From: Tigriopus japonicus
Lineage: Eukaryota; Arthropoda; Copepoda; Harpacticoida; Harpacticidae
NCBI GenBank assembly: GCA_010645155.1
Contig: CM021322.1
Location: 3,236,346 to 3,300,345, forward strand
Direction of reading: 5' to 3'
Length of the DNA stretch: 64,000 bases
Part shown: positions 20,739-32,400 of the stretch, in pieces
Position numbering within the stretch: position 1 is the first letter of the stretch
Layout: each line of letters begins with the position of its first letter
The notes under the pieces: model-generated
What the model saw: the letters and a program-made list of their open reading frames with translations, nothing else
Database searches by the model: none
Told to the model about the DNA's origin: nothing
Program-made: the position numbers and the translations under genes

Positions 20739-21547
20739 ATGGCCACCGAATCGAAGAAAATGAAAGCTAAGGCTTGTTTAAAATGTGAAAAAACGGTGGA
20801 CCGGCGGCCCGCAAGCAATGGGGATTGTGACATATGCACCAGACCTTTCCATGCTGAGTGTATTTCTCTCTCTTGTGATACAATCAAAGAGCTAAAACTG
20901 CAAGGATATCCAATTTATTGTGACCATTGTAAACATGGTTGCGCAAACATTATGAAGGTAGTGACTAATCTGCAAAATCGGATGGATGGATTGGAGTCAA
21001 ACGGAGAACAGATGGATCGAAGAATAAAAAACTTAGAAGAGAAGGAGGAAACAAGTGGTCTTGATGCTGTAGATGAGATGATTAGGCGAGAACGAACAAA
21101 GCACAATCTAATCCTACATGGAGTTGTGGAATCCACGAAAGTTCAAGCCGACCTTCAAGAGCATATAAAGAGGCTACAAACAACATACTGATACACATTT
21201 TAGACCAGGGATTAAACGCAGATGATGTCCTTTCGGTTAGGCGATTGGGGACTCAAACAAGTGGAAAAGATCGCCCTCTTCTTGTGCAAATGGGAACCCA
21301 GGTGTGCAAATCATCTCTAATTAAGGCCTGGGTTGACAAGAAAAAGAAGAGGGAACTGCCAGAAAACATGAATCGAATTACCATCGTAGATGACAAGACT
21401 AAAATTCAAAGGAAGAGGTTAACGGAATTACGAAATGAAGCAGAAATCCGAAACCAAGAAGTTACGAGTGGAAAAAAGTGGATTGTGGCCGATCCAAGAG
21501 GTGTCCCATATCTCCGTATAGTGGGAGACAAGACACACCAGAAATAA
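20739..21547 (+). pseudogene. LINE ORF1 with PHD-type zinc finger, frameshifted
   Basis: ATG at 20739. Residues 13-64 give a full C4HC3 PHD-type finger: C13, C16, C30, C33, H38, C41, C61, C64. A coiled-coil-like charged region follows (about 75-110), then the start of the RNA-binding-like part (NLILHGVVES). The frame stops at 21189-21191, but the expected continuation (LNADDVLSVRRLG and RPLLVQM blocks) resumes in another frame and runs to the TAA at 21545-21547. A small indel near 21165-21185 therefore splits the protein. ORF1 proteins bind element RNA and form the ribonucleoprotein. It overlaps the start of the ORF2 frame by about 70 bp. Confidence 0.75.
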
Positions 21548-24025
21548 AAATCGGTTTTTGGAACATTCGGCGGGGTGTTTGGACGAAAGAGGAAGAAGTG
21601 AAATTTTTCCTAGGAAAACATAGTATTGACATTTTATGTCTGTCAGAAACTGACTTTATACCCCCAAGTGACCAAACATTAATATATGCGGGATACCATA
21701 TGATCTTACCACTAATACACGAAAACAAAGCACGAGTGGCTACTCTTGTTCACCCAAGACTCTACCCCAATATCAAAATACGATGGGACCTAATGAATGA
21801 AGACGCCCCCACCATTTGGTTAGAAGGCAAACGTGGTGCTCAAAAAAATATTATCATAGGTTCAGTCTATCGTGAATGGAACGTCACCACTAAAAGTTCC
21901 TCCTTACCCCTTCAGAGGGGTAGATTAGAAGTGATTTGCAAACAAATTGAAAGGGCTGCCCTTGAGGGAAAGCCTCTCTTGGTTGGAGGTGACATGAATT
22001 TAGACTTAAACCACGTCGACGAGCCCCAATATTACCTCGGCTCATTATGGAAAATGGTCAAAGATGTCCTTGCATCGTGCGACCTAGAAAACTCACATAT
22101 CAGAGACACATTTTCTTGCGTGCGGAAGGACGGATCCGAACGCTCATCCAGCATTGACCATGTGTACCATAGTCCATGTCTAAGAGTGACCGTCAACAAG
22201 TTATGGTGTGCGCTTAGCGACCATTTTCCATTGATTGTTAATACCCCTTGGTACGGGAATGGTGATGGGAAAGAAAAAGAACAAGAAATAATTACCAAGA
22301 GGGCATTCAAAGATTTCAAAGCCGAAGACTTCATACATGACCTCAAATCAACACCATGGCACTACCTCAAACAAGAGACAGATCCAAGCTTCATAGCCGC
22401 GTTCATACAGAATCAAGTGATAAGGGTATTGGACATCCATGCACCCTTGCGAAAGTTCGTGCTTCCGAAGTCATACAATGGAGCTCTGACGAAGTCGACA
22501 AAAGAACTTATCAAAGAAAGAGACCTTCTAAGAATGAAGATGAAAAAAGCTATTGAAGAAGAGAAACAATCATTAAGTGTTGAATTCAAAAAAACGAGAA
22601 ACAAATGCACAAACATGGTTCGAAAAGACACCAGGAGACACTCGGAGAAAGAAATTGCGGAGGGAAAGGCCTGGACTGCAATAAACAGAGTAAGAGGTAC
22701 CCCTAAGTCGTCGGGGCTTAAGATGCTGACCATAAACGGCAGAGAAGAGAGGGACCCAATGAAAATATCGGAGGCTATGAGTTGTCACTTTATTGACAAG
22801 ATAAACAATATAAAGGCGAGTGCCGGGCCTTCCAACCTGGCTCCAACCCATAAGCTAGATCAGGGCGTAAGGGTAGTGGATGGGTTTGATTTCTGCCCGG
22901 TTGGAAAGGAGGAGGTCATTCGCACCATCGGGTCCCTCAAAAGCAGCTCTGGCGTTGGCATTGATGGCATAAACACCCGGACACTGAAACTAGCCAAAGA
23001 AACGCTTGCTGAGCCTATGACAGACTTAATAAATCACTCCTTGACACAAGGGAAGTTTCCTTGCGTATGGAAAGCCGCCAGGGTGGTGCCGGTCCCAAAG
23101 TCGGGTGGCCCCTCAAAGCTCTCAAACTACAGACCTATTTCGATCCTCCCAGCTCTCTCCAAAGTGCTTGAAATGGTAGTGCATAAGCAAATAAGTGAAT
23201 ACCTCGAGATGACAAATGTGATTCCCAAATCCCAACATGGTTTCCGTAAAGGGCATTCAACTTTTTCGGCGCTAGCACAAATGTTGGATTTTCTCGGCAA
23301 GTCCGGGGACTCTGAGATTGCAGGAGTATTGCAGTTCGACCTTTCTGCCGCTTTTGACACGATTGACAGGGACATCCTAATAAAAAAAATGGAGATGTAT
23401 GGATTTAACTGGAGGACGCGTACGTGGATGCGGTCCTACTTAGAAAACCGTACCCAAGTGGTTGACATACGAGGTCATCGTTCTACGTCTGCGGAAACTG
23501 CCTGTGGCTCTCCCCAGGGTTCAGTCCTTTCTTATTATGTCCAAGGTTCGTTATTGCATGCCCATCTACTTTAACATCCGATTGGAAAATGGGGAGAGGG
23601 CACACGGATCGGGTTGCCAAGACCACCTTCAAGTCTTAGTGAACAAAGTGCTACGCGAGTTCCTGGGTTTGAAATTGGAGGACAAAACAACAATTGAAGA
23701 GCTTCACAAGAGATCCGGTTTCCTCAGCCTAAACCAACAAGCGGACCGTACAACCCTCATCGAGGTTTGGAAAGCGCTAAATTGGGGTGAGGGGGGTTTG
23801 GATGGACTGTTCCAGACGATCTCTTCGAAGAGGAGGGAGGTTGGCATCGGAAGAGAAACAAGAGGCTCGAGCAGAGAGGACATTTACGCTCCAGGAAGAT
23901 CATCGACCTTCGTAAGGCTGGCCATCCAATTGTGGAACAAAGTGGCATTGGAAACTCGAGCCTCAAAGTCAATTGGAGTTTTCAAAAGTGGTATTGCTCG
24001 GCTCATCAGCAACATTCCCATATAA
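21478..24025 (+). pseudogene. LINE ORF2: endonuclease and truncated reverse transcriptase
   Basis: From ATG 21478 the frame is open to 23574. The endonuclease is complete by motif: N29, E57, D172/N174, D227 and SDH at 247-249. The reverse transcriptase follows, with NYRPISILP, GFRKGHST, the first catalytic Asp in FDLSAAFD (D621), and GSPQGSVLS (677-685). Immediately afterwards (about 23540) the sequence jumps, in another frame, to SKVRYCMP and the usual post-thumb tail (NKVLREFLGL, GFLSLNQQADR), ending at TAA 24023-24025. The YADD block and thumb are absent, so an internal deletion of roughly 200 codons (estimate from family length) has occurred. Nicking activity might remain; reverse transcription cannot. 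Confidence 0.85.
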
Positions 24026-24118
24026 AAGGAGAAACAAGACTAAACCATGAATATAAAAAAAAACACTAAAAAGTGCATATGCTACTTACAAATGAAATAA
24101 ATAAATAAAAATAAAAAT

Positions 24119-26287
24119 TCATTTTCGGTACTTGGTTTCATATTTCACGCAACCTTCTTTTGATTTACTTCTGCTCCTTGGCGCGTTTTCCTTGATCGCG
24201 GACTAATCATCATTTTTTTACGTCATCTTCCATCTATTTTCATCTTTAAAGTTAAAAAGGGAAAAGTAGACTGAACACTTGCAAAAAAACCTTGCAAATA
24301 TTACAATTGTCATTACCTTTCTCAAATGTGTTGTTTTTCATTAGAATCTGTTCATGTTGTTGTGTTGAGGCATTGTGGCATTAAAACTATCGGTTGACAG
24401 ACCGAGAGTTAAAAAAATATTTTGGCTTGCTCGCATTGTTATTACATGATAAACATCAACTTAAATTTTCCCTTTTTCTATTCCTTAAATCGCATATTGT
24501 CATGCGTATCAAGATCTTTCGTTGTCGATCCTGATTACTAGTTAAATGACAGATCATGTGTTTAGATATAATGCCTCATGTTTCATGAACTGTTTCGTTC
24601 TTGAATACTTGAAATCATGTTTCAATATACAATGTTGTACGTCGATCTTCTTTCGCTGAGAATAAAGTTACAGCTTACTCTAATGGAGACACAGAAAAAA
24701 GACCCATGTTTCATTTTAGATGGCGGAAAATGTGCAGGTTTTCAGGAATTTTATGACTGAAATTAATCTCTAGGGAGGCTCGTCCTGGTAATATTGCTCG
24801 TAATTTATGGGTTCATTTCCATGGCCACATCTCGATCTCCCGTGTTTTTTGAGTGGTGTTCCCCATTGTATTTTTAATTTGGAAATTTAAATGAATGGAG
24901 AGATCCTCTTGGCCCCCTCTCCAAATTCATCGGAACTCTGTCGAGGGTCTTGAAAACTTTTTCCAAGGAACCAATTTCCGACCTCGACGAAGGCACACAT
25001 GTTCTTTTTCCGAAATGCGATAAATACTGAAATACTGAAGTAGAGAGTGGATTTGGAACGACCCCAAAAGGTTGATGTGTCAGGGAACACGTGTTAACAA
25101 GAGAGACATCAACAAATCTCAAATTTTACGAACAAAAGTCGAAGACACCGAGGGTCGAGAATCGACAATTACAAGGGTAAACTAAATACAGTGCAGGGAT
25201 TGGACCAAATAAAAAAAAAACTCATGGGAAAGAAGCATCAACTCCGTCACGTTGTTTGGCTGTTTTAAAGCTTCAAATGTTTGCCGCTGTTGTCGCCACT
25301 GTCTATCAAGAAGTTCCAATTTTGATCTGCAATCAATTCCTTTAATCATGCCAATAAGGATGGATCTAGTCATGGTATCGCAAAATAAGATGTTTTAAAG
25401 CCCTTGCATGGATATTTTATCGGTTAAATTTTATTTTGTTCATTGGTTGCATTTTTTCTTGCACTTCTAGGTTTGTTGCACCAAATAGCTTTTACCACCA
25501 TACAAAGGCAAATTGGTTAGCAGCAGAAGCGTTGTTATTTCAAAATCTATTCTTGAATGGAGCATTCTCATATTCACCTTTGTACTTGGAAAGAGTCAAA
25601 ACTTATTTCTAATAAATAAAGAAATGGTGCATAATATGTTGCGTTGAAGAGATCCAGAGATCCAGAAATGTAATAATGCAAAGTTAAATCTTACAAGACA
25701 TTGAGTACCAATTAGGAACTCAGTTTTCTAACCTCCTCGGACCCGTGTTCTTTTTATCAATTCATAAACTTCCGAATTTCGACATGAAAAGGACGTGAAT
25801 TTCAAGATTGCTCATAATTTATTTAATACTACAAGGTATCTTGAGGCCATACATCTTCAATTTCGTAATTTCGTTCACCATCCAGATAAAATTAACATGT
25901 AAAAGTAACTAAACTATCTATAAAAGATAGCATCAAGAGAGCAGAATGTCTTGCAAGTAGCTGACTTGTCATTGTAGGTTGTGAACACATGTAAATGACA
26001 CATGTTGTTCAAGTTGTCCAAAGATATCATCAAGCTATCTTTCCCTATTTCTCCGCCCCCTCCTGTTATTTGAAACTCAAATTGTGCCACAAAGTTCAAA
26101 AGTTCAAAGAGAATAAACACGGGTTGCTCAAGACTCCTGCTCGCACATCACTTGTTATTGACAACTCTGAGCTGAGACTCAATTCTCAGGGTTCCCTCTT
26201 TTACCCTCATAACCTAAGGCCAAATATTTTTTTTCAAAGTGTATCAAAGGGACTTTTACAACTTTTGAATAAAGAGGATAACTTGTT
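24119..26287. other. Non-coding, nothing recognised
   Basis: AT-rich sequence after the LINE tail. Open frames are short, and several start only at non-ATG codons. No exon or repeat could be supported. Confidence 0.5.
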
Positions 26288-26481
26288 GAGCGGCCAAAAA
26301 TATATGATTCTGAAGGCCAAATGTTCAAATACTACTTGATAAAAGAATAGCAAAATATTTAAAAAAGTATTCAAATAAAACCTACTACAGCTTGAGTACC
26401 TTTTTTAAAGATATTTTGTTATTCTTTTATCAAATAGTGTTTGTATTTTTGGTCGCCAGAATTAAATATTTTTGGCCGCTC
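26288..26481. mobile_element. Near-palindromic MITE (GAGCGGCC ends)
   Basis: The element is 194 bp with arms of about 84 bp that are inverted copies (26288-26371 and 26397-26481) around a loop of about 25 bp. Termini are GAGCGGCCAAAAATAT on the left and ATATTTTTGGCCGCTC on the right. The exact inner block ttgataaaagaata lies in both arms. Divergence is mostly single substitutions and small indels. No clear target duplication was found, so the superfamily is open. A similar terminus (ATATTTTCGGCCGCTCT) occurs alone at 43756-43772. Confidence 0.65.
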
Positions 26482-29400
26482 TCAGTCGATAAGGCAACAG
26501 GTTCAAAACAAAAATTTGAAGGAAAAATACTATTGGCATCCCTGACTAAGAAGTAAGACTCAGCCCTAGATTGGTGGCAGAAGCATCCATTACTTGAAAT
26601 TAGCACACGCTTCTGGGGGTCAAGTTTCATGGGATAAGACGAAAAAGTGATGTGAATTTCACAAACAATCTGAGAATTTCTATGAAATGGGTCCTTTTTT
26701 TTACCAGCCGTTTTATGAAAGGTGAAGGGAGTCACAATAAATCCTTGTTTCACATTCAATAATGCGCAACTTCTTTTTTTCTCGTTGGGGAAATCTCCAT
26801 TAAAATTAATGCCTTCAAAGCTCAATGGAATATGAAAAGTGCCATAAAGACACGGAAATGCTCCTGGAATATGCGAAAGCCATGAAGGTAATGCTGGTTC
26901 TTTGTGAGTACAAGGCAATATATTTCCACATTAAGTGAAGTAAAAGGTCATAAAAATAGTTTGCATAATCACATTACTGCCAGTAAATTGGCCTCACCCA
27001 AAGAGACAGAAAAGACATTGGAAAAGGGCGCTTTGCCACACTTACTTTCTTGCCTAAACTTGCCTGTTCAAGATTGAATTACATCTTTTTCAAACAAAGT
27101 AAAAAATCTGTCATTTCCAAAAAGTGACAAAAATTTCAATCAAGATAAAAGAAAAATGCCCACTAACGGACCATTAAGGTAAAGAAGGTCATTTCTGCGA
27201 TCAAACTTCCCTGTTTGTCGTAGTTGGCAGTCAATAAGAGCCAAAATGACTCGCTTTTATTCTCATTATTCGTGCTTCTGTGGCCATTTGAGATCCAAAC
27301 CTGGCCATTTGCAAGAAGAATGTCTTTGTTGTCCGGCCCCCAGCATGAATTCCGATTGATGTCTGTTGGATTTGAACATATCTATCTCGGCAGGGGAGGT
27401 CAGACAGACTTCAGAGTTCTTCCCCAAATTCGAACTTCCCACCTGTCCTCTTCGAATTGATTTCCGAGGCGTCACCAGTGTTGCCAGTTCTAAAGAGGTC
27501 AAGACATGTTGACATACTGACATGGGGAACTCCAACTGCTATCTTTGTGCATCACTTTAAGAGTCAAGGTGCATCGAATGGAGTGCGAGTTCTTGGAATT
27601 CCCATTAACCCGAAGAACCATAGAACCAAATATAGATTGATAAGGACTACATTCATCAATGGACATCACATGCACATGAAACAAAAGGACGCCAGACTGT
27701 AAATGTCGGTGAATGGAGATTTATTCGTCGGATCTCGTGGGGAGTTTACGAACTCTTTCGATGTTTGCACAAGAAATGCACTAAAACCTGAAAATCATGG
27801 GAACCGTTTTGACTTGAATTTCAATTAGGAAATTCATTTCATATCGCTTGTCAATGAGCGGAAATTAGTTCTCTCGCTCCCTGTCGACACTTTTCATTTT
27901 CATCATCATTGGAATGAGACTTCAAAATATTTTGTCTCCTTTATCAATGTCGAAAATGAAGGGGGCATCTGTCATCGTTTCATGTGCTCTTTTGGGTTGA
28001 AGTCGACATTTGCATAGAAAGCCCATCGACTTTCGCCCAATTTAACAACAATCAGGTGCGAAGAATCGCGACATTAAACGAGTTTTCAGCGGACAATTAA
28101 GCCAACAAGACGAGTTTGAAAGTTCCTTTTTACCAAAATCTTGATACAGTTTTGAAGAAATGATTCTAGCTTAGAATATTGCAAACATTCACTACATTCA
28201 ACACATTTTCAAACATATGGATCGTAGATTTGAAAAAGGCTTACTGAACATGTAATTGTGTGTTAAGCTACTTTTGAGGATTTTTTTAATGAAATTTAAT
28301 ATATCCTAAGCATTATCACACCTATTTGTGAAAAGTTCTATGATGGTCCTTATATTTCACAAATATTTCAAAGATAGCTGATAAAGATTGAGATAAAATT
28401 ATGGACCCAAACCCCTAAAATTTCCTGTTCTCACCCATTTGATGGTCTCTGTAACATAGAAATAAACTTCATAACTTGGAAGTTCTGGTTCCTTTGGTCC
28501 CCCAAATCTATGGAAAATACAACAAGTGTTCCACGATTTAAAATTGGCCGTGTCTCCATTTAACCATCTGGCTGGATCCTCCTCCTCCCTCTTTGGAAGT
28601 ACTACCTTAGAGATCGCAAAAAATGAAATCAATGGCTTGCAAATAAATTCGAGATGTTACAACAATTGAAAGGCATGCTCTACAAAAAGCGCGTTTTATT
28701 GCCCTTCGTTTCGGTGGGTCTCCTAATGTGAGATCCCGAACGGCTGTTTTAGAGCTCTACCATGAAACGGCAACCCTCAAACCAACGCCCGATTTCTGAA
28801 CCAAAGGTTCCCTCATTCTATTAGAGTTCTCTGGATCCCCAAATATGAGATACGGGGATGATGCTTGTAAAAAAATACTAAAATTACGAACTATACAAAT
28901 TCGGGACTGTTTTTACAGCTTGGATTAAACAGTTTTATGTCTTTCTCTCTGACAATAAAGTAGCATTAGACCCTGGGGCCAAAGATGGCGGCAATTAATA
29001 GCCAACACTGACTGCACATTGTCCCCTAGGTTCCTCGTCCCATTGTCTCCGATTGGACCGCTCAAAAGGCGAAAGTTTTATCAGTGGGTCGGGCATTGAT
29101 TTCACTTTGAGCAATTGAATTTGAAACGAAAGCGGTGGTTCTTCATCCATGTGATACCACCACCTTTTTAAGCTCTAGTGATTACCGTTCTAATAGGACT
29201 GTTGGTACACAGGTGCAGGGGAATAGCAAAAAAAGTATTGTACCCATTATAGAAAGGGAACCAAGGGATTCAATTTGTTGTTTAGTGCTCTCTGTGTACA
29301 CAACATCCATACTCACATTTGTTGAGTTCGTTAAATGAACAAAGACATTTTTCATGGAGCAGAGGATTGGGTCTGTGGAAACAGGCGGAACCCTTGGATT

Positions 29401-32400
29401 TTATGATTGTACTTTACTTTTTGCTATTCAGCAATAAAACTAAAGTGGGAACATAGCATCAGTAGCTTGTCTAATGTGAACTAATATGCCGAATAAGAGC
29501 AACTTAGAATGGCTAGAATGATCTTGGTTATCAAGTGATACTTACGGTTTCCCCCAAAAGCAGTGATTGGAACAGATTTATTCAAATGCTCCCTAAGAGT
29601 TTGATAGGTTCCCCTTTAAGATTTCGCGTGGAACTGGAACTCTCGATCCCACTTCTCAACCTTTCGACTGGTTCGCAATGTTCGATTCAGATTAACACCG
29701 GTCCACATTCGGGCTGGGCTCGTAAAAGTCGCTTGGAAAATGTCAATAATTCTCGTGTGTCGTTCGTTCGTTTTTGCCCCTCTCATCTGGATTCTGAATT
29801 CTGGACCCCAAGGATCATTGGGGATGGTCGGGGTTGCTCAAATGGCACCTTTTGCATAGGATAACCCTAAACGTGCAATGCCAGTCTGGTTTGACGTTCA
29901 TGTCCTACGTCTGTCTGTACATTCATGTAGCATGTGTACTTCGCCGTCAGGACAGAGCATAGGAGCTCTCACACATGTGTGCGTGCTTTTTGATGCACTT
30001 TTTTGGGTTAACGACTTCGCCAATTCTGGGTCTATGAGATTCGGAATGGCAGTGGTGACGGTTTTTGTCTGTCTTATATAGGATGCAGTTTGTCCAAAAT
30101 CGACTTTCAGATTCAGCCAAATGCAGGATTTTTTTTTTTGTTTATTGGGGACACGAAAGGTGGAGTACGTAAATGGGTTATGGTTATTTGTATGAGTCAG
30201 TATGGAATAACTTTGTTCAGTAAGAGTACTGTGATGGAATATTGGGGACGGACTGTAAGGTAAGTTAATGACCATGGTTGGCAAGAAGCCAGGACATTTG
30301 GGGTTGCTTTTCTCTCTATGTGTGTGCCGAATCATTGCGAAATGACGGGTATTGGCAAAATATAGTGTTCCTTTTGTGGTCCCATTCGCGAAATGACGTT
30401 TTTACAAGGACATTAAATTTGAATTTCCCGGGGTCTGTTCTCGAGGTAGAAGGAACTACAATTAATTGGTAATGAAACGTATTGGCCGGGCTTTCCTCCA
30501 ATTACGAAATTGAATTGAGGGGCCAATTCTCAAGAACGACGAAATCAAATGTTCAACAGATGTGTTTGGCACTTCAAAATGGGTGGCAAGCACTCAAACG
30601 TGAAGATCATCTAGTCATGTCACTGGTCCCGAGACCATTAGCGAAGAAGTCCCCGTCCATGTCAAAGAACACACGCACTCCATCACAGGATGGATTGCAA
30701 ATATAGAAATGAACTCCCCATTTCGCCTTGTTACCTCTTGGTGGGGGATCTTTTTGCAAACCCCTCGAGGGCATTAATCCCCCACCCCTTTTCCCGTCGG
30801 AGATCACCCTCTGATGCAGGATGAGCTTGGGATGACTCGGAGACTGGATGTCGGTTGAGCCAAACCATTGCATGGGTCGGTTTGAAGACCTTTGGTGGTG
30901 TCATCCATTCTCCAGAACTCAAAGCTCCTCAAGATCCTTGTCGTTATCTAAGAGTATTGTTTGAAATCCTGGTATTATCTTTTGCAACATATGAAGTGGA
31001 TGAAGGATGAAAGAAGGGTAAGGTGGTCTGAGTGCCAAAAGTTTGTCCCCAGGCTTTGTTTGAACAATCGCCATCTAATGAAGAAATGAGCCCCATTCAA
31101 AGGTTTATGAGCCATTGAAATTTTAGTTTTACAAGTCATTCCAATTTTGCAGACGACTCCCATCTGCTCTAGATAACCCCAACCAGATGTGTCATTTTCT
31201 AACTTTGTAAGGACCTTACACAATAGCTTTTTTTTCTTCCTAGTTTCAAAACCTAGGCCAATCAGCATAATTCAAAATGAGGCACACTTGTGAGCAAAGT
31301 GCACTATTGCCCTGTGCGTGGTCAAATCAAACTCATTCAATTTGCCTGTTCTTTTTCGTTTCTCTGTTTGGTCGGGAGTACGTTTGAAATGTATTAGTGA
31401 TGTATTTGATGAGCAGAGATGAGCAATCAAGGGTGGCATTGACCAAAAATACTCTGGAAACACAGCCCAACCTATTATGACAATCCTCTGGAAGCGTGTC
31501 AAGCATTGTTATTGCCCTTCAAAACTCAACCAAGGGTGACTGACTTATGACTTTTATGAGTGAGGGTAACTCACAACAAGCGGAAGGTTCAATTTCAAAT
31601 CAATGATATCAACTCTAATGGTTGAAATCCAATACATTCAGTGGCTGATGTTCCATTCAATATGTCTAGTAGGTGTTTTTTGTCTCCTTTTTTCACCAAT
31701 ATTGAACATTGAACACTTTGACTCTCATTGTGCACAACAACGGGCTTTGGCTTTTAATGAGCGGGAAGAGGAAGTTTATGAGGTGCAAAGCCCAGAATTT
31801 ACGTAATTTCTGCCCACCCTGTCAAAGCTATTTTTACCCCTAATTTTCTTCAATGGCTTTATGCATTGTTGGCAGAGGGAGGGTTTTTTGCTCTTCCATG
31901 TGCAAATATTTTGCGGAGCAGACAATTTCGCCAGTTTTTTTGGTTGCCTATTCAAATGAGCCCAGAGGACACATGAAATAGTACTTGTACATACACAAAC
32001 CCAACAAGAGAGAACCAAAGGACCAGGTTGAATACAATAACACTGTCCAAAAAATACAACAAATCCACCCCTAATCCACTTCACTTTAAACTAAACATTT
32101 CAATTTCTCATGACCATTTGCTCTTGTTTACTCGCCATTTCTATTTGGCATTTAACGTCCAGTCCATCTGTTGTTGTACCCCCAAAATTCAGTGAGTGTA
32201 TTTGCAATGTCCATTGATGCATTGAGATGGGTGCTTCTTGTGAGCTATTCAAATCGACCAATAATGTGCATGCATTTGCTACCCTGGTAGTTCTGGACTC
32301 TCTTTTTTGCAAACCCATAAATCACTCGAGTGTGTGTGTGCGTGTGAGCAAAAGAGAAAGAAAGAGCGAAATGCCGCTTTCAGGAGAAGTTCCACAACCA

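Larger units (their letters stand above)
20650..24118 (+). mobile_element. CR1/L2-like LINE, defective (frameshift in ORF1, deletion in RT)
   Basis: The copy contains, in order, a PHD-finger ORF1, an ORF2 with an apurinic-type endonuclease and the first half of a reverse transcriptase, then, after an internal deletion, the C-terminal region of ORF2. It ends in an AAAT-type tail (24095-24118). PHD-type ORF1 plus APE endonuclease fits the CR1/L2/Jockey group. The left boundary is approximate and no target duplication was identified. The copy cannot mobilise itself because the RT active-site block is missing. Confidence 0.8.

Noticed and set aside
26430..26918. 162-codon minus-strand frame
   Set aside because: Its C-terminal part is the arm of the MITE, and the resemblance to a plus-strand frame ending at 26339 is just the inverted repeat read twice; no domain.
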